DNA from: Caulobacter ginsengisoli
GTDB taxonomy: Bacteria; Pseudomonadota; Alphaproteobacteria; Caulobacterales; Caulobacteraceae
NCBI RefSeq assembly: GCF_030814835.1
Contig: NZ_JAUSVS010000001.1
Span: forward strand, 186,001-250,000
Direction of reading: 5' to 3'
Length of the DNA: 64,000 bases
The notes under the pieces are model-generated. The model had not been told where the DNA came from and made no database searches. It was given only the letters and a program-made list of their open reading frames with translations. A program made the translations under genes and the position numbers. This document shows positions 38,377 through 47,677 of the stretch, one piece after another (position 1 is the first letter of the stretch; each line of letters opens with the position of its first letter).

Positions 38377-38994
38377 ATGGAACTCGTCATCGGCACCAAG
38401 ACCTGGTCGACCTGGTCGCTACGGCCCTGGCTGGCGGCCAGGCGGGCCGGCCTGCCGTTCACCGAAACCCTGGTGCCGCTGCGTGAGCTGGAGACCTCGG
38501 AAGCCGAGATCGCCCGCCATTCGCCGTCCAACCTGGTGCCGGTGCTGAAGGACGGCGACCTGACCGTCTGGGATTCGCTGGCCATCTGCGAATACCTGGC
38601 CGAACAGGCGCCGGGCCTGTGGCCGGCCGACCCCGCCCGCCGGGCCATTGGCCGCTCGGTCGCCGCCGAGATGCATTCGGGGTTCGCCTCGCTGCGGGGC
38701 GAGTGCCCGATGGACCTTGGCCTGCGCAGCCAGCCGCCGCTGTCGGAAGCGACGGGCAAGGATATCCGCAAGATCGTCGCCCGCTGGAACAGCCTGCTGG
38801 GCCAGTACGGCGGCCCGTTCCTGCTGGGCGAATGGAGCATCGCCGACGCCTTCTACACCCCCGTCGCGACGCGGTTCCGCAGCTATGGCGTCCATCTGGG
38901 CGACTATGGCGACCCCGGCCCGGCGGCGGCCTATGGCGCGCGGTTGCTGGAGCAGCCGGAGTTCCTGGAATGGGAAGCCGACGCGCTGAAGTAA
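38377..38994 (+). CDS. Glutathione S-transferase family protein
   Basis: The 205-residue product has a thioredoxin-like N-terminal domain (LVIGTKTWSTWSLRPWLAARRAGLPF, PSNLVPVLKDGDLTVWDSLAICEYLAE with the cis-Pro and glutathione-binding S) and a helical C-terminal domain (GEWSIADAFYTPVATRF). TGAGGAG 6 bases before the ATG fixes the start. The TWSLRPW motif near the N-terminus places the likely catalytic Ser at about residue 13. Confidence 0.9.
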   Translation: MELVIGTKTWSTWSLRPWLAARRAGLPFTETLVPLRELETSEAEIARHSPSNLVPVLKDGDLTVWDSLAICEYLAEQAPGLWPADPARRAIGRSVAAEMHSGFASLRGECPMDLGLRSQPPLSEATGKDIRKIVARWNSLLGQYGGPFLLGEWSIADAFYTPVATRFRSYGVHLGDYGDPGPAAAYGARLLEQPEFLEWEADALK

Positions 38995-39094
38995 CCTTGT
39001 CGGCCGCCCCGGCGAATGTCCCGCCGACATGGACCGTTGAACCATGCGGCCCGCCCGGGCGTAGACTGGGCGGGGCAACGCCAGAGAGTCCAAG

Positions 39095-40012
39095 ATGCTG
39101 ATCCGCGACGCCGCCGACCTGACCGAGAACGATGTGACGCCCAAGGGGCTGTACCTGCGCCGGCGCGAGTTCATCGCCGGGGCGGCGCTGGGGCTGGGCC
39201 TGCCGGCGCTGGCCGAAGCGGCGCCGCTGCCGGGCCGCAAGAGCGTCTATTCGACCCCCGAGAAGCCCACGCCTCGCGAGGACATCACCACCTACAACAA
39301 CTACTACGAGTTCGGCGTCGACAAGGATGACCCCGCCCGCAACGCCGGCTCACTGAAGACCCGGCCCTGGACCGTGGTCGTCGAAGGCGAATGCGCCAAG
39401 CCCGGGACCTACGACATCGACACCCTGCTGCGCCTGGCTCCGCCGGAGGAGCGCATCTATCGCCACCGCTGCGTCGAGGGCTGGTCGATGATCATTCCCT
39501 GGGTGGGCTTTCCGCTCTCGACCCTGCTGTCGCGGGTGGGACCGACCTCGAAGGCGAAGTATGTGGCCTTCGAGACCCTCTACCGCCCCGCGGAGATGCC
39601 GGGCCAGCGGCGGGCGGTGCTGGAATGGCCCTATCGCGAGGGCCTGCGCATCGACGAGGCGATGAACCCTCTGACCCTGCTGGCCACGGGCCTGTATGGC
39701 GAGACGCTGCCCAACCAGAACGGCGCGCCGATCCGGCTGGTCGTGCCGTGGAAATACGGCTTCAAGTCGATCAAATCGATCGTCCGCATCAAGCTGCAGG
39801 CCACCCAGCCGCGCACCGCCTGGAACGTCTCGGCGCCCGGCGAATACGGCTTCTATTCCAACGTCAATCCCGAGGTGGACCATCCGCGCTGGTCCCAGGC
39901 GACCGAGCGGCGGATCGGCGAGTTCAAGCGCCGGCCCACGGTGATGTTCAACGGCTATGCCCGGCAGGTGGCGCCGATGTATGCCGGGATGGATCTGCGG
40001 AAATACTATTGA
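39095..40012 (+). CDS. msrP: Protein-methionine-sulfoxide reductase, catalytic subunit MsrP
   Basis: This periplasmic molybdopterin enzyme repairs oxidised methionines in envelope proteins. The 305-residue product has a Tat signal ([21 protein letters not shown]) and the molybdenum-binding Cys126 in [49 protein letters not shown] follows. The membrane partner msrQ overlaps its stop codon. Confidence 0.95.
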   Translation: MLIRDAADLTENDVTPKGLYLRRREFIAGAALGLGLPALAEAAPLPGRKSVYSTPEKPTPREDITTYNNYYEFGVDKDDPARNAGSLKTRPWTVVVEGECAKPGTYDIDTLLRLAPPEERIYRHRCVEGWSMIIPWVGFPLSTLLSRVGPTSKAKYVAFETLYRPAEMPGQRRAVLEWPYREGLRIDEAMNPLTLLATGLYGETLPNQNGAPIRLVVPWKYGFKSIKSIVRIKLQATQPRTAWNVSAPGEYGFYSNVNPEVDHPRWSQATERRIGEFKRRPTVMFNGYARQVAPMYAGMDLRKYY

Positions 40013-40638
40013 TGGGCCGCACCTGGCTTGAGCGCCTGAACTACGTCCTGGTCCTGCTGCTCTGTCTCGCTCCCGCCGCCTGGCTGGTCTGGCGGACCGT
40101 GCAGGGCGACCTGGGCGCCAACCCCATCGAGACCCTGATCCGCCAGCTGGGCGTCTGGGGTCTGAGGCTGCTGATCGCCGGCCTGTGCATCACCCCGCTG
40201 GCGCGCATCTTCAAGAAGCCGCGCTTCATCCGTTTCCGGCGGCCGGTGGGGCTGTTCGCCTTCGGCTACATCCTCACCCACCTGTCGACCTATATCGGCA
40301 TCGACCAGTATTTCGACTGGCACGCCATCTGGAAGGACATCGTCAAGCGGCCCTACATCACCATCGGCATGCTGGGCTTCACCCTGCTGCTGCCGTTGGC
40401 GCTGACCTCGTTCAACGCCGCTATCCGCAAGATCGGACCGAAAACCTGGCGGCGGATCCACAGCCTGATCTACCTGATCGTCCCGCTGGGGGTCACCCAC
40501 TACTATCTGCTGGTCAAGGCCGACCACCGCCCGCCGCTGATCTACGGGGCTATCGTGGCGTTGCTGCTGGGCTGGCGAGTGGCGGCGAAGTGGTGGCCGG
40601 TGGCCGCTAGAGCCCCGCGTCCGTCAGTTCAGCCTTGA
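40012..40638 (+). CDS. msrQ: Haem-containing membrane subunit MsrQ
   Basis: MsrQ passes electrons from the respiratory chain or flavin reductase to MsrP. The 208-residue product has about six helices of the ferric-reductase-like fold; haem ligand candidates are the His residues in GYILTHLSTYI, RRIHSLIYL and GVTHYYLLVK. The ATG overlaps the msrP stop (TGATG). Its last ten codons overlap the convergent small gene. Confidence 0.93.
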   Translation: MGRTWLERLNYVLVLLLCLAPAAWLVWRTVQGDLGANPIETLIRQLGVWGLRLLIAGLCITPLARIFKKPRFIRFRRPVGLFAFGYILTHLSTYIGIDQYFDWHAIWKDIVKRPYITIGMLGFTLLLPLALTSFNAAIRKIGPKTWRRIHSLIYLIVPLGVTHYYLLVKADHRPPLIYGAIVALLLGWRVAAKWWPVAARAPRPSVQP

Positions 40639-40876
40639 TGGCCTTGATCTCGGCCAGGACCTTGGGTGACCTGGCGTATTTGCGCAGCAGCCGGGGATAG
40701 TCCCGCTTGGCCGCGCCGCAGGTCTGTTTGACGGCCGCGTTGATCTGCCGCTCGCGCTCGGCGTCCCAGCCGGGCTCGCCAGCCCAGTGGATGCAGCCTT
40801 CGACATTGCCGCGATAGGCCTCGACGTCCTTGGGCCAGACGATGGCCGCGGCGGCCAGCAGGATGGTCAGCATCAT
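40607..40876 (-). CDS. Small exported protein of unknown function
   Basis: The 89-residue product has a short signal peptide (MMLTILLAAAAIVWP) and a helical mature part with two Cys (GCIHWAGEPGWDAERERQINAAVKQTC). CIHWAGE recurs in uncharacterised alphaproteobacterial secreted proteins. Its 3' end overlaps msrQ by 32 bases on the opposite strand. Confidence 0.55.
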   Translation of the reverse strand: MMLTILLAAAAIVWPKDVEAYRGNVEGCIHWAGEPGWDAERERQINAAVKQTCGAAKRDYPRLLRKYARSPKVLAEIKAIKAELTDAGL

Positions 40877-41102
40877 GATCGCGGCTCCCGGACGGTCTCG
40901 AAGGAAACCTGACCGCTTCGATAGGCCTTGTCGAGCACGCGGGGGCTGCAGGCTCGCCGGGCGCCGTCATGTGATGGGTTGATTGGCGCTGGCGAACAAT
41001 CTCGCTGATGACATGGCGCCCTCGAAGCAACCTTGAGGTTGTTTCAATCACTCGCTGTATTCGGCCGGGGCGGCGGCGAGGAGCCCAGGCGTCTGTCCGG
41101 GA

Positions 41103-41528
41103 TCAGCGCAGCCAGGGCGTATAGGTCAGGCCGACCAGTATGCCTTCCGGGCTGAGGAGGCGGGCGACGGTCTGGCCCCAGGGCTCCTCGCGCGCCTCGA
41201 CCAGCAGCCTGTAGCCGCGGGCCTTCAAGGCCTCGCCGGCGGCAGCGACGTCATCGACATCGAATTCCAGCCAGGAATGCGGCTCGGGCGTGTCGGCCGG
41301 CCAGGCGTCCAACCCGAAGCAGGACTGCGCGGCCTGGGCCAGCGGCCAGAGGGCGAAGTGGCGCACGCCGTCGAGCTTCTCCGAATGGCAGTAGTCGGGG
41401 TTGTCCGCCATTTCCTCCAGCGGCAGGCCCAGCGCCTCGAGGTAGAAGGCCTTGCTGGCCTTGGGATCCTTCACCAGCGGGCCAAAGCCCGCGACGAAGG
41501 CGACGTTCACGCCTGCGATTTGCGGCAT
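41103..41528 (-). CDS. VOC family protein
   Basis: The 141-residue product starts at MPQIAGVNVAFVAGFGPLVKD, preceded by AGGAA; the 28-codon upstream extension overlaps the regulator gene and is dropped. VOC features are FYLEALGLPLEE, HSWLEFDVDDVAAAGEALKARGYRLL and ARLLSPEGILVGLTYTPWL. It is downstream of an AraC-type regulator in the same direction, a frequent pairing in which the regulator controls the VOC gene. Confidence 0.83.
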   Translation of the reverse strand: MPQIAGVNVAFVAGFGPLVKDPKASKAFYLEALGLPLEEMADNPDYCHSEKLDGVRHFALWPLAQAAQSCFGLDAWPADTPEPHSWLEFDVDDVAAAGEALKARGYRLLVEAREEPWGQTVARLLSPEGILVGLTYTPWLR

Positions 41529-41605
41529 CGGGTTCCTCGTTCTGTTGTCGCCAGAGCTAGCGGGCGCCAGCGTCGGCGTCTTGAACAAATCGGACAGACG
41601 CCGGC

Positions 41606-42430
41606 CTACCACTCGTCCAGCCAGGCGCCCCAGCCGGACTGGGCGGGGTCGGAGAAATAGGCGGCCGGGGTCAGTCCGGCGATATCGCGGAAGTCGCGTG
41701 TCATATGCGCCTGGTCGGCATAGCCAGCGGCGGCGGCCAGATCGCCCAGCCGCGGGGCCGCCATCCCCTGGGCCGCCCGGATGGCGCCATTGAGGCGCAT
41801 GATCCGCTGCAGGTGCTTGGGCCCGTAGCCGCAGGCCCCGAGGAACTGGCGGTGCAGAGTGCGGACGTTCCAGTCCAGCCGCCGCGCGACCTCGCCGATC
41901 GGCAGGATGGACTCGGGTCCCAGCTGGCGGCAGGCGGCGATCACCGCCCGGTCGGCGTCGCTGGCGCCGTGGAGGGCGCCGCGGACCCAGGCTTCCAGCA
42001 GCTCCAGCCGGCCGGGCAGACTGCCAGACGCCAGAAGTTGGCGGTGCAGGGTTCTGGCCCCCGGCGCGATGTCGGCCAGCAACAGGCTGCCCCCCACCAG
42101 CCGCTCGGCCGGACAGCCCAGGACGGCGCGGCAGGCGCCGGGCCGCAGCCGGATGGCGGTGATCGTCAGCCCGTCCTGGACCTGGGTCCAGCGGGTGACG
42201 GCGTCGGGACCGGCGACCCGCGGCGGATGGTCGTCATACACCATGATGTCGGCGCAGCCATCGGGCAGGATGGCGTTGACGGCGCCCGCGCCGGCGGCCC
42301 GGCGCACGATGCTGACCCAGGTGCAGGCGACGAATTCCCGCAGGTCCCCCGCCGGCGGAAATTCCCGGTAGAGCGAGCCGCCGATGGCGCCGGCGCGGGC
42401 CAGGAAGAGGTCGACCCCGCTGACGTTCAT
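41606..42430 (-). CDS. AraC-family transcriptional regulator
   Basis: In the 274-residue product, the N-terminal part (LPDGCADIMVYDDHPPRVAGPD, ITAIRLRPGACRAVLG) is the DUF6597-like sensor seen in many AraC proteins. The C-terminal part has two helix-turn-helix units: IGEVARRLDWNVRTLHRQFL and LGDLAAAAGYADQAHMTRDFRDIAGLTPAAYF. The ATG directly follows the radC stop with no gap, so it is cotranscribed with radC and likely regulates the downstream VOC gene. Confidence 0.9.
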   Translation of the reverse strand: MNVSGVDLFLARAGAIGGSLYREFPPAGDLREFVACTWVSIVRRAAGAGAVNAILPDGCADIMVYDDHPPRVAGPDAVTRWTQVQDGLTITAIRLRPGACRAVLGCPAERLVGGSLLLADIAPGARTLHRQLLASGSLPGRLELLEAWVRGALHGASDADRAVIAACRQLGPESILPIGEVARRLDWNVRTLHRQFLGACGYGPKHLQRIMRLNGAIRAAQGMAAPRLGDLAAAAGYADQAHMTRDFRDIAGLTPAAYFSDPAQSGWGAWLDEW

Positions 42431-43171
42431 TCAGAATAGACCCAGCGCCTTGAAACTGGCCACGCCCTCGCGGCCGACGACCAGATGGTCGTGCACGCCG
42501 ATCTTCAGGGTGCGGCCGGCGTCGACGATCTGGCGGGTCATGTCGATGTCGGCGCCCGAGGGGGTAGGGTCGCCGCTGGGGTGGTTGTGGACCAGGATCA
42601 GGTTGCTGGCCGACAACTCCAGCGCCCGCCGCATCACCTCGCGCGGATAGACCGGGGCGTGGTCGACCGTGCCCTGGTTCTGGATCTCGTCGGCGATCAA
42701 CTGGTTCTTCTTGTCGAGGAACAGCACCCGGAACTGCTCGCGCGGCTCATTGGCCAGGGCGACGCGGACATAGGCCAGGAGGGCGTTCCAGGAGGAGATG
42801 ACCGTCCGTTTGCGCACCGTCTGGCGGCCGATACGCAGCGTGGCTTCCTGCAGCAGCTTCAGATCGGTGGCGACGCCGCGGCCAACGCCCTTGACGGTCA
42901 TCAGCTCGGCGATCGAGGCCCCCAGCGCCGCTTCCAGAGAGCCGAACCGGGCCAGCAGGGCCTTGGCGGTGGGTTTGACATCGCCGCGCGGGATGCTGCG
43001 GAACAGGTAGAGTTCGAGCAGTTCATAGTCGGGCAGGGCGGTCAGGCCGCCGGCCTCGGCCCGGTCGCGCAGCCGCTCGCGGTGGCCGGCGTGAGGAGAG
43101 GGCTCGGGTTGGGCCGGCCGCCAGCCCATCTCGGCGACGCCGTCGGTCGGCAGGCTGAGCTGTGCGTCCAT
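42431..43171 (-). CDS. radC: RadC family JAMM-motif protein
   Basis: The 246-residue product has an N-terminal helix-hairpin-helix-like region ([16 protein letters not shown]) and the JAMM metal-binding motif H195-N-H197[11 protein letters not shown]208. RadC proteins are associated with DNA repair and recombination, although the biochemical activity of bacterial members is uncertain. An SOS box overlies the -10 of its apparent promoter, supporting damage-induced expression here. The VHNHPSGDP core is intact. Confidence 0.95.
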   Translation of the reverse strand: MDAQLSLPTDGVAEMGWRPAQPEPSPHAGHRERLRDRAEAGGLTALPDYELLELYLFRSIPRGDVKPTAKALLARFGSLEAALGASIAELMTVKGVGRGVATDLKLLQEATLRIGRQTVRKRTVISSWNALLAYVRVALANEPREQFRVLFLDKKNQLIADEIQNQGTVDHAPVYPREVMRRALELSASNLILVHNHPSGDPTPSGADIDMTRQIVDAGRTLKIGVHDHLVVGREGVASFKALGLF

Positions 43172-43193
43172 CGGCGAACCCCCGCGTTTGGAG

Positions 43194-43225
43194 GTTCATG
43201 ATACGTTCTTGTGGCCGGCGTGCAA
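43194..43225 (-). promoter_or_regulatory. radC promoter with LexA box over the -10
   Basis: On the minus strand, -35 TTGCAC (43220-43225), a 16-base spacer and -10 TATCAT (43198-43203) form a good promoter. The -10 lies inside GAAC-GTATCAT-GAAC (43194-43208), an exact alphaproteobacterial LexA operator. The radC start is 22 bases further on. Confidence 0.8.
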
Positions 43226-43244
43226 GCCCCAAGCGTCAGGAGGG

Positions 43245-44072
43245 CTATGCCTCCGCCAGGATCGCCGGCTGGAACAGGCCCTTGGGCGAGGCGGTGAAGA
43301 CCTCATAGCCGGTCTCGGTCACCCCGATGGAGTGCTCGCACTGGGCCGACAGCGACTTGTCGCGGGTGACCGCGGTCCAGCCGTCGTTCAGCACCTTCAC
43401 CTGTGGCTTGCCGGTATTCACCATCGGCTCGACGGTGAAGAACATGCCGGGCTTGAGCACCGGGCCCTGACCCTTCTGGCCGAAGTGGAGGATGTTGGGG
43501 GCGTCGTGGAACACCCGGCCCAGGCCATGGCCGCAGAAGTCGCGCACCACCGAGCAGCGCTGCGATTCGACGTAGGACTGGATGGCGTGGCCGACATCGC
43601 CCAGAGTCGCGCCGGGCTTGATGGCTTCCAGGCCGCGCTTCATGCCTTCGTAGGTGACGTCGACCAGCCGCCGGGCCCGGGTCGAAACGCGGCCGACGCC
43701 ATACATGCGGCTGTGGTCGCCGTGCCAGCCGTCGACGATGACGGTGACGTCGATATTGGCGATGTCGCCCTCGCGCAGGGGCCTGTCGCTGGGAATGCCG
43801 TGGCAGACCACATGGTTGGGCGAGATGCAGACGGTGTGGCTGTAGCCCTTGTAGAACAGGCAGGCGGGCAGGGCGCCGTGGTCCAGGATGAACTCGCGGG
43901 CCAGCCGGTCCAGCTCGGCGGTCGAAACGCCCGGCTGGACGTGGGGGGTCAGCATGTCCAGGCACTCGGCGGCCAGCCGGCCGGCGACACGCATGCCTTC
44001 GAACCCTTCGGGGCCATGGATCTTGATCGCGCCGTCACGGACTTCGGCGTCGATGTAGTCGGTATCGGACAT
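43245..44072 (-). CDS. map: Methionine aminopeptidase, type I
   Basis: Map removes initiator methionine from nascent proteins. The 275-residue product shows the metal-ligand set: HGIPSDRPLREGDIANIDVTVIVDGWHGDHSRMYGVG (two Asp), FCGHGLGRVFHDAPNI (His), MFFTVEPMV (Glu) and EHSIGVTETGYEVF (Glu). The ATG at 44072 is preferred over the GTG one codon earlier because AGGAG lies five bases before it. Confidence 0.96.
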   Translation of the reverse strand: MSDTDYIDAEVRDGAIKIHGPEGFEGMRVAGRLAAECLDMLTPHVQPGVSTAELDRLAREFILDHGALPACLFYKGYSHTVCISPNHVVCHGIPSDRPLREGDIANIDVTVIVDGWHGDHSRMYGVGRVSTRARRLVDVTYEGMKRGLEAIKPGATLGDVGHAIQSYVESQRCSVVRDFCGHGLGRVFHDAPNILHFGQKGQGPVLKPGMFFTVEPMVNTGKPQVKVLNDGWTAVTRDKSLSAQCEHSIGVTETGYEVFTASPKGLFQPAILAEA

Positions 44073-44181
44073 CACTGCTCCTGGCGGCGCTATCGAATGC
44101 GCCGCATGCCTATGTCATGTTCCTAGCATAAAACTTCAACAGACGCGCGGCGGCCGGCGCACAGATCGAGGGACGCGAGCC

Positions 44182-45087
44182 ATGGGCGACAAGAAAATCC
44201 CCGCCGAGGCGGTGGACCTCTACACCCGCTTCATCCACGGCGAGATCAGCCGGCGGGCCTTCCTGGACGGGGCCAAGCGCTATGCCGTGGCGGGCCTGAC
44301 CGCCACGGCCATCGTCGAGGCGTTGATGCCCAACTACGCTCTGGGCCAGGTGGTGCGGGGCGATGACGAGCGTATCAAGGCGACCTGGGAGACCATCCCC
44401 TCGCCGGACGGCCTGGGCTCAATCAAGGGCTATCTGGTCCGCCCCTTCAGCGCCGACACCCGCACCGCCACGCCGGCCAGGCTGCCCGGGATCATCGTGA
44501 TCCACGAGAACCGTGGCCTGAACCCCCACACCATGGACGTCGCCCGGCGGTTCGCCCTGGAGAACTTCATGGCCTTCGCCCCCGACGCCCTGAGCACGGT
44601 CGGCGGCTATCCGGGCGACGACTACAAGGGGGGCCAGGCCTTCGCCAAGCTGGACCGGGCCAAGCTGAACCAGGACTTCGCCGCCGCCGCCCGCTGGCTC
44701 AAGGTCCGGCCAGACTGCTCGGGGAAGATCGGGGCGACAGGCTTCTGCTACGGCGGCGGGGTCTCGAACACCCTGGCCGCGATGCTGGGCCCGGATCTGG
44801 CTGCGGCCGCCCCCTTCTACGGTTCGCCGACCAAGCCGGAGGACGTGCCGAAAATCAAAGGCGCCATCCTGGTCAACCACGGCGCCCTGGATAAGGGCCT
44901 GGCCGACGGCTGGCCCGCCCAGGAGGCCGAGCTGAAGAAGAACAACATCACCTACGAGGGCCACCTGTGGCCGGGCTCGGTCCACGGCTTCTTCAACGAC
45001 GCCACCCCCGAACGCTACAACAAGGTCACCGCCCCGCAGGCCTGGGCGCGGATGATCGAGTGGTTCAACCAGTATGTGAGGGGCTAG
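44182..45087 (+). CDS. Dienelactone hydrolase family protein with Tat-like leader
   Basis: In the 301-residue product, residues 1-57 carry YTRFIHGEISRRAFLDGAKRYAVAG and a hydrophobic ATAIVEALMPNYALGQ, a Tat-type leader. The alpha/beta hydrolase domain has IVIHENRGLNPHTMDVARR, GFCYGGGVSNTLA (nucleophile Cys) and WPGSVHGFFND (His). The Cys nucleophile is typical of dienelactone hydrolases. Export to the periplasm is inferred; the substrate is unknown. Confidence 0.88.
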   Translation: MGDKKIPAEAVDLYTRFIHGEISRRAFLDGAKRYAVAGLTATAIVEALMPNYALGQVVRGDDERIKATWETIPSPDGLGSIKGYLVRPFSADTRTATPARLPGIIVIHENRGLNPHTMDVARRFALENFMAFAPDALSTVGGYPGDDYKGGQAFAKLDRAKLNQDFAAAARWLKVRPDCSGKIGATGFCYGGGVSNTLAAMLGPDLAAAAPFYGSPTKPEDVPKIKGAILVNHGALDKGLADGWPAQEAELKKNNITYEGHLWPGSVHGFFNDATPERYNKVTAPQAWARMIEWFNQYVRG

Positions 45088-45476
45088 CGGGCGGCGAGCC
45101 TGGCCCTGCACTCCCGCGCGCCCGCCGGCGCGCCGGCCAGGACGTAGAGTTCGCCGGCCTCGCGCCAGAGATCGCGCGCCTCATCGCCCGCCAGCGCCAG
45201 GGCGGCGAGCCGCAGGGCGTTGGCGAGGTCGAGCGGCGGAGCGTCCGGCAGGGCCCGATAGAGGCTGACCGCCTCGCGGGCTGTGTCCAGGGCGCGCCCG
45301 GCGTCGCCCTGCTCGCGAGCCAGATCGCTGACGTGCCGCAGGGCGAAGGCCAGCAGGACAGCGTCGCCGTCTTGCCGCGCCAATTCGCCGGCCCGGGCAT
45401 AGAGGTCGAGCGCCTCGGCCGGCCTTCCGGCATCCCGGGCCAGGATGGCCTCGGCCAGGACTTGGCGGGTCGTCAT
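45084..45476 (-). CDS. Small TPR-like helical protein
   Basis: The 130-residue product starts at MTTRQVLAEAILARDAGRPAEALDLYARAGELAR, preceded by GGGAG. It contains about three degenerate helical repeats of 40 residues with TPR-like spacing (A..AL.LY..A, VLLAFALRHVSDLAREQGD, ALDTAREAVSLYRAL). A protein-protein interaction scaffold is likely; partners are unknown. Its stop overlaps that of the convergent hydrolase. Confidence 0.6.
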   Translation of the reverse strand: MTTRQVLAEAILARDAGRPAEALDLYARAGELARQDGDAVLLAFALRHVSDLAREQGDAGRALDTAREAVSLYRALPDAPPLDLANALRLAALALAGDEARDLWREAGELYVLAGAPAGARECRARLAAR

Positions 45477-45557
45477 CCGGCGTCTCCCATCGCTGCATTG
45501 TCCGGGCCGCACGCCGGTCGAGCCGCGATTATTGACTCGGCCGGTCGAATAGGAAAC

Positions 45558-45577
45558 ACTTCGCTATATGGTGAAGT
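45558..45577 (+). promoter_or_regulatory. Inverted repeat at the start of the ArsR-type gene, candidate operator
   Basis: ACTTC (45558-45562) and GAAGT (45573-45577) flank ten AT-rich bases including the ATG at 45568. ArsR repressors often bind such palindromes near their own start; here it would block both transcription and ribosome access. TTGACT at 45532-45537 is a possible -35. Confidence 0.4.
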
Positions 45578-45906
45578 ATAAAGCCTCGGCCATGGACCGC
45601 ACGTTCGCCGCGCTGGCCGACCCCACCCGGCGGTATGTCCTGCAGCGGCTGAACGAGGAATCCGGGCTCTCGGTCAGCGAACTGGCCCGGCCGCTGTCGC
45701 TGAAGCTGCCCGGCCTGACGAAGCATCTGGATGTGCTGTCCGACGCCGGCCTGATCACCCGGACCAAGACCGGTCGGACCGTGGCGGTCCACCTCTCGGC
45801 GGGGCCGATGCGCGAGGCCATGGCCTGGCTCGAACGCTACGAGCGTTTCTGGACGGCCAGTCTCGACCGGCTCGTGGCGTTTGTCGAAGAGGATGGCCAG
45901 TCATGA
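45568..45906 (+). CDS. ArsR-family helix-turn-helix repressor
   Basis: The 112-residue product has MDRTFAALADPTRRYVLQRLNEESGLSVSELARPLSLKLPGLTKHLDVLSDAGLI, the winged HTH of the ArsR subgroup that accompanies SRPBCC proteins, and no metal-binding Cys box. It overlaps the next gene by four bases (ATGA). A start at 45592 is possible but would remove residues commonly present (MVKYKASA). Confidence 0.92.
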   Translation: MVKYKASAMDRTFAALADPTRRYVLQRLNEESGLSVSELARPLSLKLPGLTKHLDVLSDAGLITRTKTGRTVAVHLSAGPMREAMAWLERYERFWTASLDRLVAFVEEDGQS

Positions 45907-46337
45907 CCCTGCCCAGCGTCACGATCGTGCGCCGCATCAAGGCTTCGCCCGCCAGGGTGTGGGCGGCGATCACCCGGCCCGAACAGATGCTGCAGTGGTG
46001 GGGGCCCGATGCGGGGCCGACCCTCAGCGTGGTGGCCGACGTGCGTCGGGGCGGCCGCTTCAGCGTCGTGTTCCGACTGCTCAATGGCGACGAGCACAAC
46101 CCGACCGGGATCTATCAGGAGGTGGTTCCCGAGAAGCGGCTGGTCTTCACCTGGGACCTGCCCGGGGCGCCGGAACCAGAGTCGCTGGTGACCTTCCGGC
46201 TTGAGCCGTTCGAGGGTGGAACCGAGCTGACCCTGACCCACGAGCGACTGCCCGACGAAGAGGCCTGCAAAAGTCACGAGGCGGGCTGGAACGGCCTCCT
46301 CGACAAACTTCCCGCGTTCCTTGGAGATTTCGAATGA
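45903..46337 (+). CDS. SRPBCC (AHSA1-like) domain protein
   Basis: This 144-residue single START/AHSA1-like fold protein has VRRIKASPARVWAAITRPEQMLQWWGPD, GGRFSVVFRLLNG, GIYQEVVPEKRLVFTWDL and a final EAGWNGLLDKLPAFL helix. It is in a tight operon with the ArsR gene upstream and a GST downstream, both by four-base overlaps. This organisation is widespread; the ligand is unknown. Confidence 0.9.
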   Translation: MTLPSVTIVRRIKASPARVWAAITRPEQMLQWWGPDAGPTLSVVADVRRGGRFSVVFRLLNGDEHNPTGIYQEVVPEKRLVFTWDLPGAPEPESLVTFRLEPFEGGTELTLTHERLPDEEACKSHEAGWNGLLDKLPAFLGDFE

Positions 46338-46975
46338 GCGACCTGGTTCTGACCACCTACGACTGGGTTCCCCCGCCACCCCGGGGCCTTGTGCGCGACC
46401 TGCGGGTCCGCTGGGCTCTGGAGGAGGCCGGGCTGCCCTACCGCGTCGCCTCGACGCCGTTCAAGGACCGCCAGCCCGAACATTTCGCCCACCAGCCCTT
46501 CGGCCAGATCCCGTGGCTGACCGATGGCGACATGACGGTCTTCGAGAGCGGGGCGATCCTGCTGCACCTGGGCGAGAAGAGCGACCGGCTGATGCCGGCC
46601 GATCCCAGCGGCCGGAACGAGGTCAAGGAATGGCTGTTCGCGGCGCTCGCGTCCGTCGAGGCCGCCAGCCAGCCCTGGACGCTGTTCAGGTTCATGGGCG
46701 AGAAGGAGGACACCACGGCCTGGAAGTTCTTCGACGACTTCCTGACGCTGCGGCTGCAGCGCATGGAGGCCGTCCTGGCTGGGGGCGAATGGCTGGTAGC
46801 CGGCGGCTTCTCGGTCGCTGACATCCTGATGGCGGACGTGCTACGGGCGGTCGATAAGTTCGGCGGGCTGGCGGCCTATCCCGCCTGCAAGGCCTATGTC
46901 GCCCGCGCCACGGCCCGCCCGGCCTTCAAGAAGGCCTATGACGACCAGATGGCCCACTTCGCGGCGGCGGACTGA
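46334..46975 (+). CDS. Glutathione S-transferase family protein
   Basis: In the 213-residue product, the N-terminal thioredoxin-like domain has PFGQIPWLTDGDMTVFESGAILLHLGEK, the glutathione-binding core. The C-terminal helical domain has GEWLVAGGFSVADILMADVLRAV. It is the third gene of the ArsR-SRPBCC-GST operon, pointing to a small inducible detoxification unit. Confidence 0.9.
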   Translation: MSDLVLTTYDWVPPPPRGLVRDLRVRWALEEAGLPYRVASTPFKDRQPEHFAHQPFGQIPWLTDGDMTVFESGAILLHLGEKSDRLMPADPSGRNEVKEWLFAALASVEAASQPWTLFRFMGEKEDTTAWKFFDDFLTLRLQRMEAVLAGGEWLVAGGFSVADILMADVLRAVDKFGGLAAYPACKAYVARATARPAFKKAYDDQMAHFAAAD

Positions 46976-47677
46976 CTACCGCCGCCAGTCGATCCGCCGG
47001 TCGATCCCGATCCCGCCTGTCGTCATCCCGCAGGCATAGACCAGTACCTCGACACCAGCATTCGCCGCCTCGTCCAGGGCGGCGGCGAACTTGGGGTCGA
47101 TGTCGCGGCAGGCGCTGAAGGCCTCGCAATCCTGGCGCTGGACCGTGAACAGCACCACCGCCCGGTCGCCGGCCAGAACCATGGCCTGCAGCTCGCGCAG
47201 GTGTTTGGCCGACCGCGCCGCCACGCAGTCGGGGAACTCGGCCAGCGGGGGGTTACGCGAGAGGTGGCAGTTCTTGATCTCCAGCCAGCAGGCCGGGCGG
47301 CCTGGATGGGTCAGCAGGAAGTCGACCCGGCTGGCCTCGCCGTATTTCACCTCGCGGCGGATGGTCTGGTAGCCGGCGAGCTCGGGGATGGCGTCCGCCG
47401 CCAGCGCCTCGGCGACCAGGCGGTTGGGGGCCAGGGTGTTGACGCCCACCAGGCCGTTGCCGACCTCGACCAGCTCCAGGGTGTGGGCCAGCTTGCGCTT
47501 GGGGTCGTCCGACCTCGACAGCCACACCCCCATCCCCGGCTGGTTGACCCCCAGCATGGCGCCGGGGTTGGGGCAGTGGGCGGTGACCGCGGTCCCGTCG
47601 TCGAGGACGACGTCGGCGAAGAAGCGCTTGTAGCGGCTGACGAGGCGGCCGTGGAGTAACAGGCTCGGAAATTTCAT
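46976..47677 (-). CDS. sfsA: DNA/RNA nuclease SfsA
   Basis: The 233-residue product shows [71 protein letters not shown] (nuclease-type acidic centre) and [29 protein letters not shown] text. SfsA was first linked to sugar fermentation stimulation; the fold carries a PD-(D/E)XK-like core. Its start overlaps the stop of the small gene upstream. Confidence 0.94.
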   Translation of the reverse strand: MKFPSLLLHGRLVSRYKRFFADVVLDDGTAVTAHCPNPGAMLGVNQPGMGVWLSRSDDPKRKLAHTLELVEVGNGLVGVNTLAPNRLVAEALAADAIPELAGYQTIRREVKYGEASRVDFLLTHPGRPACWLEIKNCHLSRNPPLAEFPDCVAARSAKHLRELQAMVLAGDRAVVLFTVQRQDCEAFSACRDIDPKFAAALDEAANAGVEVLVYACGMTTGGIGIDRRIDWRR

